The notes beneath the pieces are model-generated. The model was not told where the DNA came from. It made no database searches and worked only from the letters and a program-made list of their open reading frames with translations. Below, piece by piece: positions 1 through 10,145 of a stretch of 64,000 bases of DNA. This DNA is from Rotaria sp. Silwood1 (lineage: Eukaryota; Rotifera; Eurotatoria; Philodinida; Philodinidae). The stretch is taken from contig CAJNOP010000199.1 in assembly GCA_905250075.1 (NCBI GenBank), positions 62,001 to 126,000 on the forward strand, written 5' to 3'. The position numbers and the translations under genes were made by a program. How positions within the stretch are numbered: position 1 is the stretch's first letter; every line of letters starts with the position of its first letter.

Positions 1-550
1 CTTGTTGAAATTTATTTATCGACTTTTCATAGTCTATTATAGAGTTCATGTCATTCGGACATAACCAAACCAGTCTAAATGGATGAAGAAAGTGCACTTG
101 CGATTGTGTTGTCCAATGTTCTGTATCTGAGGTTGTTTTATCTGTGCTGTTGAACGAAGTTAACGCTAGTTCAGTCTTTATAGGAAGTCTTGCTGACGAA
201 GCAGATTGTTCATCGAATAATATTTTTTTCCTTGAGTGCCTATCACAGATTGGCGACAGTCTCTTTTTTTCTTTAGCGATCACACTATTCTTTCTCCGAG
301 TAGACATCGAAGCTTGCTTGTTAGAAGTGATCGCTGGTAATGGCTTTGTATTCTTGACTGTGCAGCTATAAGCTTTAGAGAGTGTGCCTGATTTGCTAGT
401 ATTTACTGTTTTGGTTACATTAGTTGTCGATATGTAAGTTGATCTTTTTGCGGTAAGTGGCTCTAATTTGGCTCTTCTGACACGGACAAGAGCATTTCTT
501 TCGGTGATTGAAATAGGGTTCGTGGATGATACGAAATTCGTTCTTTCCAT
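1..550 (-). CDS. 5' part of a hypothetical protein running off the window edge
   Basis: On the minus strand an ATG at 550 opens a frame with no stop for 183 codons up to the window edge, which is long for this AT-rich sequence. The first ~150 residues are polar, rich in Ser, Thr, Lys and Arg and look disordered. The last ~25 visible residues (HPFRLVWL...NSIIDYEKSINKFQQ) shift to a hydrophobic strand followed by a helix. That pattern weakly resembles the start of the domain seen in full at 23029-23367 (LIWLDDNIN...LRSIINRL). If so, this is an intact relative with a disordered leader and the domain continues outside the window. The link to that family is inference from a short match. The 3' end and any introns are not visible. 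Confidence 0.5.
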   Translation of the reverse strand, partial: MERTNFVSSTNPISITERNALVRVRRAKLEPLTAKRSTYISTTNVTKTVNTSKSGTLSKAYSCTVKNTKPLPAITSNKQASMSTRRKNSVIAKEKKRLSPICDRHSRKKILFDEQSASSARLPIKTELALTSFNSTDKTTSDTEHWTTQSQVHFLHPFRLVWLCPNDMNSIIDYEKSINKFQQ

Positions 551-1573
551 TACAAACAAGTCACGACCGCAATTACTCGTGCAGTTTGAACTAAAATAAT
601 ATTGAATGATAGAAGAATCTTATATTACAGCGAGATCCTTTATTTATAAATAGATTTATCATGCATGACAGTGACTTTTCAAAAGAAGCTGACACTTAAC
701 AGAATGCTCACTACAAAACTATCCTAGTTCGCTAAAAAGATTCTTTTTCAATTATTTTCCTCAAAATGAAAGATCTGCTCGAATCATAGGCAAATCCAAC
801 ATATTAAACTGGTTAATTCTCCAGTGAAGAACGCGAGCTAAAACAAATGTCAAAGGTTTATTCTAGAAGACATTTCATTAATTCAGTTTAACACAAAATT
901 ACATCAGCCTAAATCCAATTTAAAGGAGTTTAAATGCATTTATAAAAATTGGAGTAAAATCCATTGAAACCCATTCGCATTTCTTTTCATAGGATTTAGA
1001 TCGACGAAAATTGATTTAAATGGATTTAAATCCGAATTTAATGTATTAAAATGCAATCAAAACCTGTAGGAATACAATTTAAGTAGGTATAAATCGATTT
1101 AAATCCATCTAAACCTAATTGCAACCTAAAATCAATATAATTTCGTGAATTTGAATTGAAACGATTTTACACTTTTATGATAAAGAAACTTAAATTTTCA
1201 ACAATTTATTTTGGAACTTGATAAATATTTGTAAACGTAAAATAAGGCCTACTCATTAGATAGAGAACACTATAGGCTACTAATTCATTTGATGTAAGTA
1301 ATCAAAGAGTAAAAGAAAGTACTATAGGTCAAAAAGCACTGAAAACTCGGGATATTAATTCTTTCAAGATAACGGTATTTTGAATTTTTCCTGCATAGTA
1401 CATGATGTCCAACAGTTCCTTTTTTTTTAACCAGATCAAGATCTCTTCAATATATTTTTGTTAACATCAATTTATTTAGCGTACAAAACCTAGGGTACTA
1501 ATTTAGAATGATGGTTACAGGAATTTCAATCCACGAAATTTTGAGCAGTCATCCTATTCAGCAATGTTGAACA
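551..1573. other. AT-rich intergenic stretch with a degenerate GATTTAAATC-type repeat
   Basis: No coding frame is supported here. Between about 905 and 1135 the sequence is built from diverged copies of a GATTTAAATCC-like unit, many in opposite orientation, so it could fold on itself. The rest is unstructured AT-rich DNA. Confidence 0.45.
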
Positions 1574-1877
1574 TGGCGGAATTAGTTCCGCTCAATTCTG
1601 GGAACTCGATCACCATTCAACACAGAAAGCCTAATCGATATTAATCGAGTTCCGTCGATTCCAGAATTCCAGAAATTAGTTCCAATTTCGAAATTGGACG
1701 GAATTACTTATTCAATTGATTAACCTCTAACACATCAGTGTGCATGAGGGTGAAAGTAAGAAGGAATTCCGTCATGGAATTCCTGAAATTGACGGAACTC
1801 GATCGGTATCGATTAAGGCTCGCATACTGAATGGTGATCGAGCTTTCGGGATTGGGCGGAATCGATTTCGGAAGCGG
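1574..1877. mobile_element. Imperfect inverted repeat (foldback/MITE-like), arms about 105-115 bp
   Basis: The left arm (about 1574-1680) and right arm (about 1763-1877) are reverse complements with scattered mismatches and small indels. Shared blocks include CTCGATCACCATTCA, TAATCGAT and ATCGAGTTCCGTC. The ~80-bp loop has no coding signal. No clear target-site duplication was found, so the class is unknown. Confidence 0.75.
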
Positions 1878-1918
1878 AGCTGGTTTCGCAATGTTTGACG
1901 TCTAGTGATAGGACGTAT

Positions 1919-2415
1919 TCTCGGAACTTTTAGCTCATCCTTAGAACAAAATGATTGACCCTTTACAAAAATTGTATTCTCAAAAACAAGTAGCCTATTA
2001 TCGTATTGCTGAGCAGAGCGCCGCGGTACTGAACGAGCTGTCGTGGTGCTCAATGGAGTGTCATAGTACTGAATAGGTAGGCTTGATGCCCAGCAAGATA
2101 ATATAACACTGAGCAATATGCTCGAATCCTATGAGAAGTTAGGTTATTCTTTCAAATACTCATCAGTCTTTTGGAACAAGTTCGAACATTAAAAATCCTA
2201 CTATTCATGGAACCATCAAATCAGGGCAAGGTTGAGTGAAAATGTTTTTGTCAATCTTCCTTCTACTTACATGTGCGCAGCCACAGACCCTTCATGCCCT
2301 ACGACGCTTCGCTCAGCATCACGATAATAGGCTACTTATTTTTGAGGGCTTGATTTTTGTAAAGGGTCAATCAATTCGTTTTAAGGATGGGCCAAAACTC
2401 TGGTCAGAAAATTCC
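1919..2415. repeat. Second inverted duplication, arms about 107-113 bp
   Basis: The segment at about 1919-2025 recurs inverted at about 2303-2415. Shared blocks include ACGATAATAGGCTACTT and TTTTGTAAAGGGTCAATCA. Read outward from each arm, the translations remain similar (RRSAQQYDNRLLVFE and RRFAQHHDNRLLIFE). This may mean that the arms descend from a coding piece, or it may simply reflect nucleotide identity. The structure directly abuts the inverted repeat at 1574-1877, so the two may be parts of one decayed transposon. Confidence 0.7.
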
Positions 2416-3535
2416 GTAGGCCAAACTTCCTGTAGCCCTAGAATGAGTCATACTGTAGTTCGTCATACGTAGTGATCGTTATTTCTAATTGTGGAAGTCA
2501 TAAAATAGCTTTCAAAATTGTAAAACAGGCTTCAGATTCATGTTCAGCTCACGAAACGCGATTGGGCAAGTTACTTTATTCTGCTTTTCCCCTCAGATTG
2601 AATGCAGTCAACACTAAACATGTACTAATTAGTTAATTGTTACCTATTTAACTCGTTCAGCAGTATTTGAGTTTTTTATGATGTAATACCATTACATTAG
2701 CTTAATGCTATGAAAATACTAGTGAGTAAAGATATTTGTGTTTGGCTCGATTACGGATTTCTTGTTGGTGCATAGATTTATTGCTATCAATTATCGGACA
2801 GACTATATTCTTCTCTTCATAGGAATGGAAAGTTATCTTTATCAAGTAACGAAGAACGGGTACCAGAGAATGTGTGTGTTTGGTTATTTCACAAACGAAA
2901 TGGTTTTATGAGTAACTAATGATTTTTTTAATAAAATTTGATAAAAAAATCGCGGAATAGCAGTGACTTGACGAAGAAGTCAAATCCATTTGTTCGAAAA
3001 ATCGAACATAAATGTCAACTCCTCGATACCGACGGTTTTTTATCAAAATTCATAAAATATCACTTGTTCTTCAAAACAACGCTCTCTTCAGTAGTAAAAG
3101 GAACAAATACACAAGTTTTCTATTATGTCCTATTCGTTATTTGTTAATAATAACTTCCTATCTTAGTAAAGAGAAAAGTATGCTCTATATGGTAACTAAT
3201 AGCCATTTAGCTATGTACCAGTATTTCTTTAAGAGTTAGGCTGATGTAATGATGCTGGGCAAAAAAGAATGAATGCTACTGAACCGATGAAATAAGTGCC
3301 AGTTAACCGAATGATCAAGATAATGAGTGCAACTTAAAAGTATATATGAAAAATGTAGGACTGGTTGTTTCGAGAGTAATTCTTGAATACTGTGTGATTT
3401 CGAGTTCAGATTTTCCCGATAGATAGCCCTTCCCGAAGACTACAAACCTGTGTATTTATCTAATTCAAAAAACATTTGAGAAAGCTCCAAGCAGAGTACT
3501 GTTGGGGCATGATTCTTCACTTTTTCGACGGTTAC
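2416..3535. other. Intergenic, no supported gene
   Basis: Only short frames occur (longest about 75 codons, overlapping in different frames), with no recognisable motif or splice pattern. I see nothing else in it. Confidence 0.5.
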
Positions 3536-4162
3536 TGCCGAGAAAAGGTCCCTAACTGATCCGTCGCTTTTGAACCAAAATTTTGTTCATAAGTAGGGAA
3601 CCTATAGACTAGAAAAAGACTAAGAGGATATGGGCCCATGTTGCGATTTGTCTAAGATATTCAAGTTTGACTTAAAATTCCCTGCAGGAGCCTGATTTTT
3701 CAGAAAAAATCATATTTTCTAATTTTAACCTGAGACTTTGCCCATATAAAGCCCTCAATTAGAGTATCTTATGGAAAAAATTTTGGAACTTTGAAACATA
3801 GTACCACAGAGACATGGATGGTTTAAAATATTCATGCGTTATACAGTATCAATGGAAAGTATCTATATTTAGGAAAACTTATATCTCAATGGTATCGTGT
3901 CGAAAAGTTCTGAAATTTTTTGTGTAAGGTAGTCTGATTGAGGGCTTTATGTGGGCAAAGTCTCAGGTCAAATTTCAAAAATACGATTTTGAGAGGAAAT
4001 CAGGCTTTTGCAGAGAATTTTAAATAAAACTTAAGTATCTTCGCCAAATCGCAGCACGGGCCCATATCCTCTTAGACCTTTTCTACTATATAGGATCTCT
4101 ACTTAGCGGCAAAATATGGCATCAAAATCGACGAATCAGTTAGAGACCTTTCCTCGTCAGAA
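3536..4162. mobile_element. Large foldback element, arms about 260 bp
   Basis: The left arm (about 3536-3795) is the imperfect reverse complement of the right arm (about 3898-4162). Shared blocks include GGGCCCATATCCTCTTAG, GACTTTGCCCA, AAAGCCCTCAAT and TAACTGAT. The ~100-bp loop is AT-rich and non-coding. No coding potential is seen in either arm. Divergence between the arms suggests an old insertion. No target duplication could be assigned. Confidence 0.8.
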
Positions 4163-4170
4163 GATTTTCG

Positions 4171-6699
4171 TTAGAAAACAACAGTTATAGTGAAAACTTC
4201 TATTATATTCGAAATGATCAGTAAGACCTGAGTCGACCTATATATAATAGAAATATTTCTGAAGATTTATCTTTTTCTCATACATTCCAAGTTCTCTTAA
4301 AAGTTGGCCGAAAAACAATGTCTACTGGAAGGACCATCGGCAGACGACTAAGTCTGTACTATGTACAAAAGTCAAGTCCTTTAGATAACAAAAATACAAC
4401 TTAAAGCGTTTAATTTCGAGCGCCAATGACGATAGGTCATTGTCTTGGGTACAAATTTTCCGCATAAGTTGAACCTTAAAAAGTATACTGTTGTTGGTAC
4501 AATCTATTTTAAGTTACAATACTTATTCAAGCTAATGAAAACTCACTTTGTATGACAATATCCCTATTTTCCTGTCTAACATTTATTTTAACCTAATGAA
4601 CTACCATTTGAATATCAATTTTCACATTACACAAAGATAGATAAGACAATGAATTAATTATTGATATTTAACAAAATTATATGTTTTCTAAATGGTCTGT
4701 CTAATGACAAGTAAAATGTGAGTGTTAAATATTCTACAATGATGCTTTAAGTAAAAAAAAGAATGATCTTCTCTATCATATTTTTTGTCTATTAAGCCAC
4801 AATTTCGTAATTCGATTGAAGAACTGGGTAATAACTGAGTCGACAAGAGAAGTTGGAGGAAAATCGATGATGCAAAAGATGCATACATTGATAGTTTAAA
4901 AATGTATTCATTTCTAAGTTTTCTCTTAGTGATTCTTCTTCCTTAATCTTATATTTTTACCTTATAGTATTGCATGCAAATTCGTGACTTGATCATTGTA
5001 GACTTTGTTCGATAAAACACAAAGTACATTCACCTTGCTTCTTTTTGTCCTGTGACGACATTCTGTCCTCAAAAATAATCTTTTGCCATGTCATAAAATT
5101 CGTCGTTCTTTTATCTCAAAATACACAAATGATAAAAATCGAGAAAACATTTCGAAAGCACGAATTGTAATAAAAGCATGTCAGTGTAATGTCACTCAAA
5201 AACACGTTGAACAAAGCATCTACCGATACTATCTTAACAGATTATAAAATACTTCTGCTACCTAATCTTTATGCTTATTGGTAACTGCTCTTTTATTACT
5301 TTTTATACATTACATCTACAATGTTTTAATACATATAGAATATCTGCGGTTTTTGTTCAACTTTCTTCTGATTTTCATTGCAGTAAATCTACTATTCAGA
5401 GGTTATATCTATCTTTAATTATCAATTGATGAACAAATCTTGATATTATGTTGAAAAAACATAGAGAGAATGAAAATAACTATTAACAGCTATGAAATTT
5501 CTATTCGAATACATAAGCAAATACAAGATATTCTTTCCATAAAGAAAACAATTGTGACCGCCAACTCGTTTCTTCCTATCTTACCTTTTTTATGGCTGCT
5601 TTCGTCGAAAAACAATATCAAATAAGTAAAGATTTATGTTTATTATGAAGACATTTTATCCGATAATAGTTTTGTTAAAGCATGAGTTTGATAAACTATT
5701 AAGATACGACGATTTGGTCGAAGTCAATGATAATAGAAAGGTACTCCCAATGACGTAGTGAATATATTGAAGAATTATTTACTGATCGCAACAGCTTACT
5801 CAATAGAAAACACTTGAATAAAACACTCTATCAGCTGTTATGATTTGCCTTTTTAAGTACACATAGATCGAAACAGAGAATTTTGGTCTCCGTGTCGATT
5901 ATATCCGTCTTGATTTCAGAATATTTTTGTTTCCGTTTAAATCGCTTAGGAATAGAATAGCACATCGATTTATCACTATTGGATAACTGAAACTGAGACC
6001 AAAATTAAGAATGAGGTTGATCAACACTGAGTAAATTCGTCTCAGATATCGAATAGAAGTATTTCTATTTTTTTTTAATAAAGTTTATACATATAAGAAA
6101 ATTTTATTTTATGAATGAAAACAATTCTTTTTCAAATCTGCACAACGAGATAAAGTAGAAACATGAAATAAAAGAGAGTTTACCGAGTTGTTTTTACAAA
6201 TAAATGGTAATCGTTGTGAAAACCATCAGTCACTTATAAATATGGAACCAACAATTAATTGTAAAATTCCATATTCTTCAACAGTCTGTATACAAGCAGA
6301 ACTTTTTGAAAATATTGATATTGATATTGTTTGATTCAACTAAAATTCAATCTCACAATTTCAATTTAAAATAAAAATAATTGAATAATAATCTGCATGT
6401 GATGTTGATAGCAGAATAATAAACAATAAAATAGAAAGTTTTTGCTCCAATAATTATTATTCCTTTTCATTGAATAAAATAATATTTGACTTATTATTTT
6501 ATAACCAATAAGTCAACACCCCGTTTTTGACAATAGTCAATAGTACTATTTTATACAACCACCTCTGAACAGTCATGATAACGATAGATTTAAATGTAAA
6601 GTCATTTAAAGTTTTTTTAGAATATTTCAACAATCGTTGTAGGTTGCATTACTAAACCAAGTTCTTTATAGTGTTGAAGCAGCACAGATACATATAATA
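4171..6699. other. AT-rich intergenic region
   Basis: No open frame above about 66 codons and no family motif on either strand. I see no RNA gene or strong repeat. Confidence 0.5.
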
Positions 6700-7008
6700 C
6701 ACTCTATAAAAAAATGGATTTTTTACCAAACCCCTGAAAAAGGTTCGGGAGATTTGAAAAAGCGTCCAATTACATGCAAATACTTGAAAAACGATTGTTC
6801 AGTTCTACGAAACCTTTTTCTGTTGTACGGAACCTAAGAAAAGGTTTCACAGGAGAAGGTTCTTCCCGTGTGCCCACAGGAAGAACCTTTAAAGGTTTCG
6901 TACAAATGAAAAATCGTTTTTCAAGCGTTTGCATGTAATTGTACGCTCTTTCAAATCTCCCGAACCTTTTTCGGAGGTTTGGTAAAAAATTCATTTGTTT
7001 ATAGAGTG
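6700..7008. mobile_element. 309-bp MITE with TA target duplication (Tc1/mariner type)
   Basis: The ends are perfect short inverted repeats (CACTCTATA ... TATAGAGTG), and the complementarity continues for about 95 bp on each side. TA dinucleotides sit immediately outside both ends (6698-6699 and 7009-7010), as expected for a TA target-site duplication. The body carries several AAAAGGTTC / GAACCTTTT motifs in both orientations and no transposase. TA duplication plus long TIRs is the hallmark of non-autonomous Tc1/mariner-superfamily elements; the superfamily call is by that rule, not by homology. Confidence 0.85.
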
Positions 7009-7010
7009 TA

Positions 7011-8628
7011 GCATTGCATTCTTATTGTCACATTCTTATTCAATTGTATTTGATTGAATTCATATGTTTATGTCAATTTAAAATAAACATATAATCATTA
7101 TCAATTGAGTTTGTCTTAGACTAAATAAAATTACTATAAATTGAATTTTTGTGATACTATTAGTCTGTCGGTAAATGTTGACATGTGCCATGAACAATGA
7201 AAGAAAATTTTGTTTTTTTTTCTATTTCATAAAAAATTTAGAATCAACTACTATGATATATAGGAGTCTTGTCGAACGAATTCATTTTTATCATGATTAT
7301 AAACAGTGTCGTAGTGTTATCAATGTAGTAATAGTATACTTGTCAATGAAACATAGGTGTCTTCTGTTAAATGTACTATTAATGCAACAGTGATAATCAT
7401 GTACCAATATTCAATAGGATTGTCAAGTTACCTTTATTCGATAATTGTTAATGAAAAATTTGTGACTTTGACTTTTTTGTCAGAATATAGCTATTGAAGA
7501 AAACCCACAGTTTTTTTTATGAGATTTAGTCGAAGATTTTTGAAGTCGAGGACTCTAACCTTGTGATTAACTTTTTTGTAAAATGTATACTGGATTTATC
7601 AGTCAAGGAAAGACGATTTTACAAAGTTTGACTGAGAGACCAGACATATAAATCCTAAAAAAACAGGTTACAGATTCGAATTCGCTTATTCGAATAATCT
7701 CTCATGAAGCTTTATAAGAAATCGTGATTTTTCTCAAACAATCATTGCTTGATAAAAGAGTCAAAAGGACAAATGTTTCCTTATTCCGTCAATGATAAAG
7801 TAACACACTTATTCTTCATAGAACTCATTTAGATTATACTGAAAAATTTTGATTCTTCTTAATAAACTATATCAGATCTGAATTTTTAAAATTGAATCAC
7901 GCATCGAGTCATCAATACAATGTACTTAAATCAATAGACATGGTCATTAATCATTCACTAAGAATAAACATTATCATAATAGAAAGTCATATTATGCGGC
8001 AAAATACGTCAGTTTACACTTCTGTATATGGTAAATATTGATCGAATTGGTTAGTAATACAGATCAGTACAGTGTTAAGAATGAGAACATGATACTTTCT
8101 CAATCATATTGTTTATTCATAAAAATTCTAACAGAATGTTTTCAAGTTTATTGCATTAATATCTCAGAAAAATGATCTGATTGTAGAACAAGCTAATCTT
8201 CAATAAACAAATAGATTAGTTATAATGCATGATTGATGGAATATATTCATGAATTCATTTCTTCTTAAGTTATTATATAACTTTGTTGAAAATAGGCAAC
8301 ATAAAAATAAACATCTTTTTATTACGCAAATAACAAAAAAAAAAATATAATCTCTGAGTAATAAAAACACATACAAATTGATGCAACGAAAAAGAAAGGA
8401 AGAAGAAAAATATTTAACCTATTATTGCTCATGATTACGTCAATAACATGCCTTAAAAACAAAAATAGACGATAAGAAATTAAGTTGGAAAAAACCTTTT
8501 TAACTTTTCTTTCAAAAAAAGCATCAATTAATGATCGTTTCTACATCCTTGTAAATATATTCATTCAAATATATTATTATATTTGGTGAATATCGTTAGA
8601 TCTGTCATTTTTCATAGAAAACAAAAAA
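7011..8628. other. AT-rich intergenic region upstream of the TPR/ZZ/vWA gene
   Basis: No credible coding frame. The last ~100 bp before 8629 presumably contain the promoter, but no distinct TATA element stands out in the AT-rich background. Confidence 0.5.
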
Positions 8629-9945
8629 ATGAGTGGTGCAAAAGCAAAACCAACAGCTAGTTCAGAAAAATTAAAATGGCAAGCAAAATCAGCAGTCACT
8701 GAAGGAAATTACACGTTAGCTGTCGAACTATTTAGTTATGCGTTAGAACAAGTCCCAAATTATGCTCCCTATTTAACAAATCGTGCTTTATGTTATTATC
8801 GTTTGAATGATGCTGATAAAGTTTTAAAAGATGCATCAGCAAGTATTCAAGCTGATTCTAAATGGATAAAAGGATATTTTTATAAAGGAAAAGCATTAGA
8901 AATGTTAAATCGTAAACAGGAAGCAATTGAATGTTATAAAAAATGTTGTGAATTAGATCCAGATCAAAAAGAATATGAAGATGTTCTTAGAAATTGTCGT
9001 GAAACAATGTCAAAAACAACTAGATCAGTTGATCAACCAGCAAGTCATGATGTTATATGTGATCTATGTCAATGTTGTCCAATAATTGGTGTTCGATATA
9101 AATGTTCAATATGTGATAATTATGATTTATGTTCGAAATGTATTAATTCAAATCCAAATCAAAAAGGACATAAAGATACTCATCCATTAATTCCAATAAA
9201 ACAACCTCAACAATCTTCAAAAGTCATACCAAATCGAGCACAATCTTCTATATCAAATCCATTACCTCGACAAATTGATGTTTCTCTTGCTATTCATAGT
9301 TATAATATTGTTTTAGTTGTTGATATATCATTATCAATGATTGGTTATGAAGCAAATAATAGAATAAATCCTTCGAAAAATCGATGGCCTGCAACAGAAC
9401 GTGGAATAATTAAAATCGCTAATCAATTAGATTTAAAAGATCGTTTAACATGTCTAGCATTTAATGCTAAAGTCTATGAAATAATGGATGGTGAAGCTGC
9501 TAATGTTGCTAAATTAAAATTAGCTTTAGTTTTATCTGCATTGAAACCAAGTATAGATGATGAAAATTCTGGTACAGCATTATATGATGCTATTGATTCA
9601 ACATTTCAAGTTTTATTCAAAAAAAAATTTGCTGGACTTTTATTGGGTGATTCAAATCGAAATCAAATTATATTAATTACTGATGGAGAAGATTGTAGTT
9701 CAACAAAATGTAATTTAGAACAAGCATGTCAACGAGTTAAACAAATTTGTGATGATCTTGAAACTGATATGTTATTAATTGGTATTGGACTTGAAATACG
9801 AGGAAGACAAGCTATGAATCAATTAAAACGATCTGGAGGTGATAAATGTAAATTTTTAGATTTATCAAATTTATCAGAATTAGATGATATTTTTGATAGA
9901 ATATCATTTGTTTTTACTCAACGAACAGCGGTTATTAATGTCTAA
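8629..9945 (+). CDS. TPR, ZZ-type zinc finger and von Willebrand A domain protein
   Basis: Single-exon 438-residue protein. Residues ~14-112 are three TPR repeats of the co-chaperone type (GNYTLAVELFSYAL..., YLTNRALCYYRL, GYFYKGKALEMLNR). Residues ~140-187 form a ZZ zinc finger (C144-x2-C147, C159-x2-C162, C168-x2-C171, then H181 and H185). Residues ~225-430 are a vWA domain with a complete MIDAS metal site: D232-x-S234-x-S236, T316 in SGTALYD, and D352 in ITDGED. Known roles: TPRs bind peptide tails of partners, ZZ fingers bind ubiquitin-like or N-terminal peptides, and vWA domains give metal-dependent adhesion or complex assembly. A scaffold or co-chaperone role in the cytosol is inference; no signal peptide or membrane segment is present. 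The ATG is preceded by AAAACAAAAAA, an A-rich start context. No introns are needed. Confidence 0.93.
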   Translation: MSGAKAKPTASSEKLKWQAKSAVTEGNYTLAVELFSYALEQVPNYAPYLTNRALCYYRLNDADKVLKDASASIQADSKWIKGYFYKGKALEMLNRKQEAIECYKKCCELDPDQKEYEDVLRNCRETMSKTTRSVDQPASHDVICDLCQCCPIIGVRYKCSICDNYDLCSKCINSNPNQKGHKDTHPLIPIKQPQQSSKVIPNRAQSSISNPLPRQIDVSLAIHSYNIVLVVDISLSMIGYEANNRINPSKNRWPATERGIIKIANQLDLKDRLTCLAFNAKVYEIMDGEAANVAKLKLALVLSALKPSIDDENSGTALYDAIDSTFQVLFKKKFAGLLLGDSNRNQIILITDGEDCSSTKCNLEQACQRVKQICDDLETDMLLIGIGLEIRGRQAMNQLKRSGGDKCKFLDLSNLSELDDIFDRISFVFTQRTAVINV

Positions 9946-10139
9946 ATATTTATCAAACATATATATTTACTTTAGACATTTTTACATTGATTCTATATTC
10001 AGTTTATTTTTCTATTATTTTCAATTTGTATCGTTTTTTTAACCTAATCATATGCTTTCTTTAAATATTATTTTTATATTTTCATTGACTTTTGACAGTG
10101 TGATATGATTGATATTTTATAGTTTGTCATTATGTCTTA

Positions 10140-10145
10140 AATAAA
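10140..10145 (+). terminator. AATAAA polyadenylation signal for the TPR/ZZ/vWA gene
   Basis: First AATAAA downstream of the stop codon, about 195 bp after it, in a T-rich 3' region. Confidence 0.5.
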
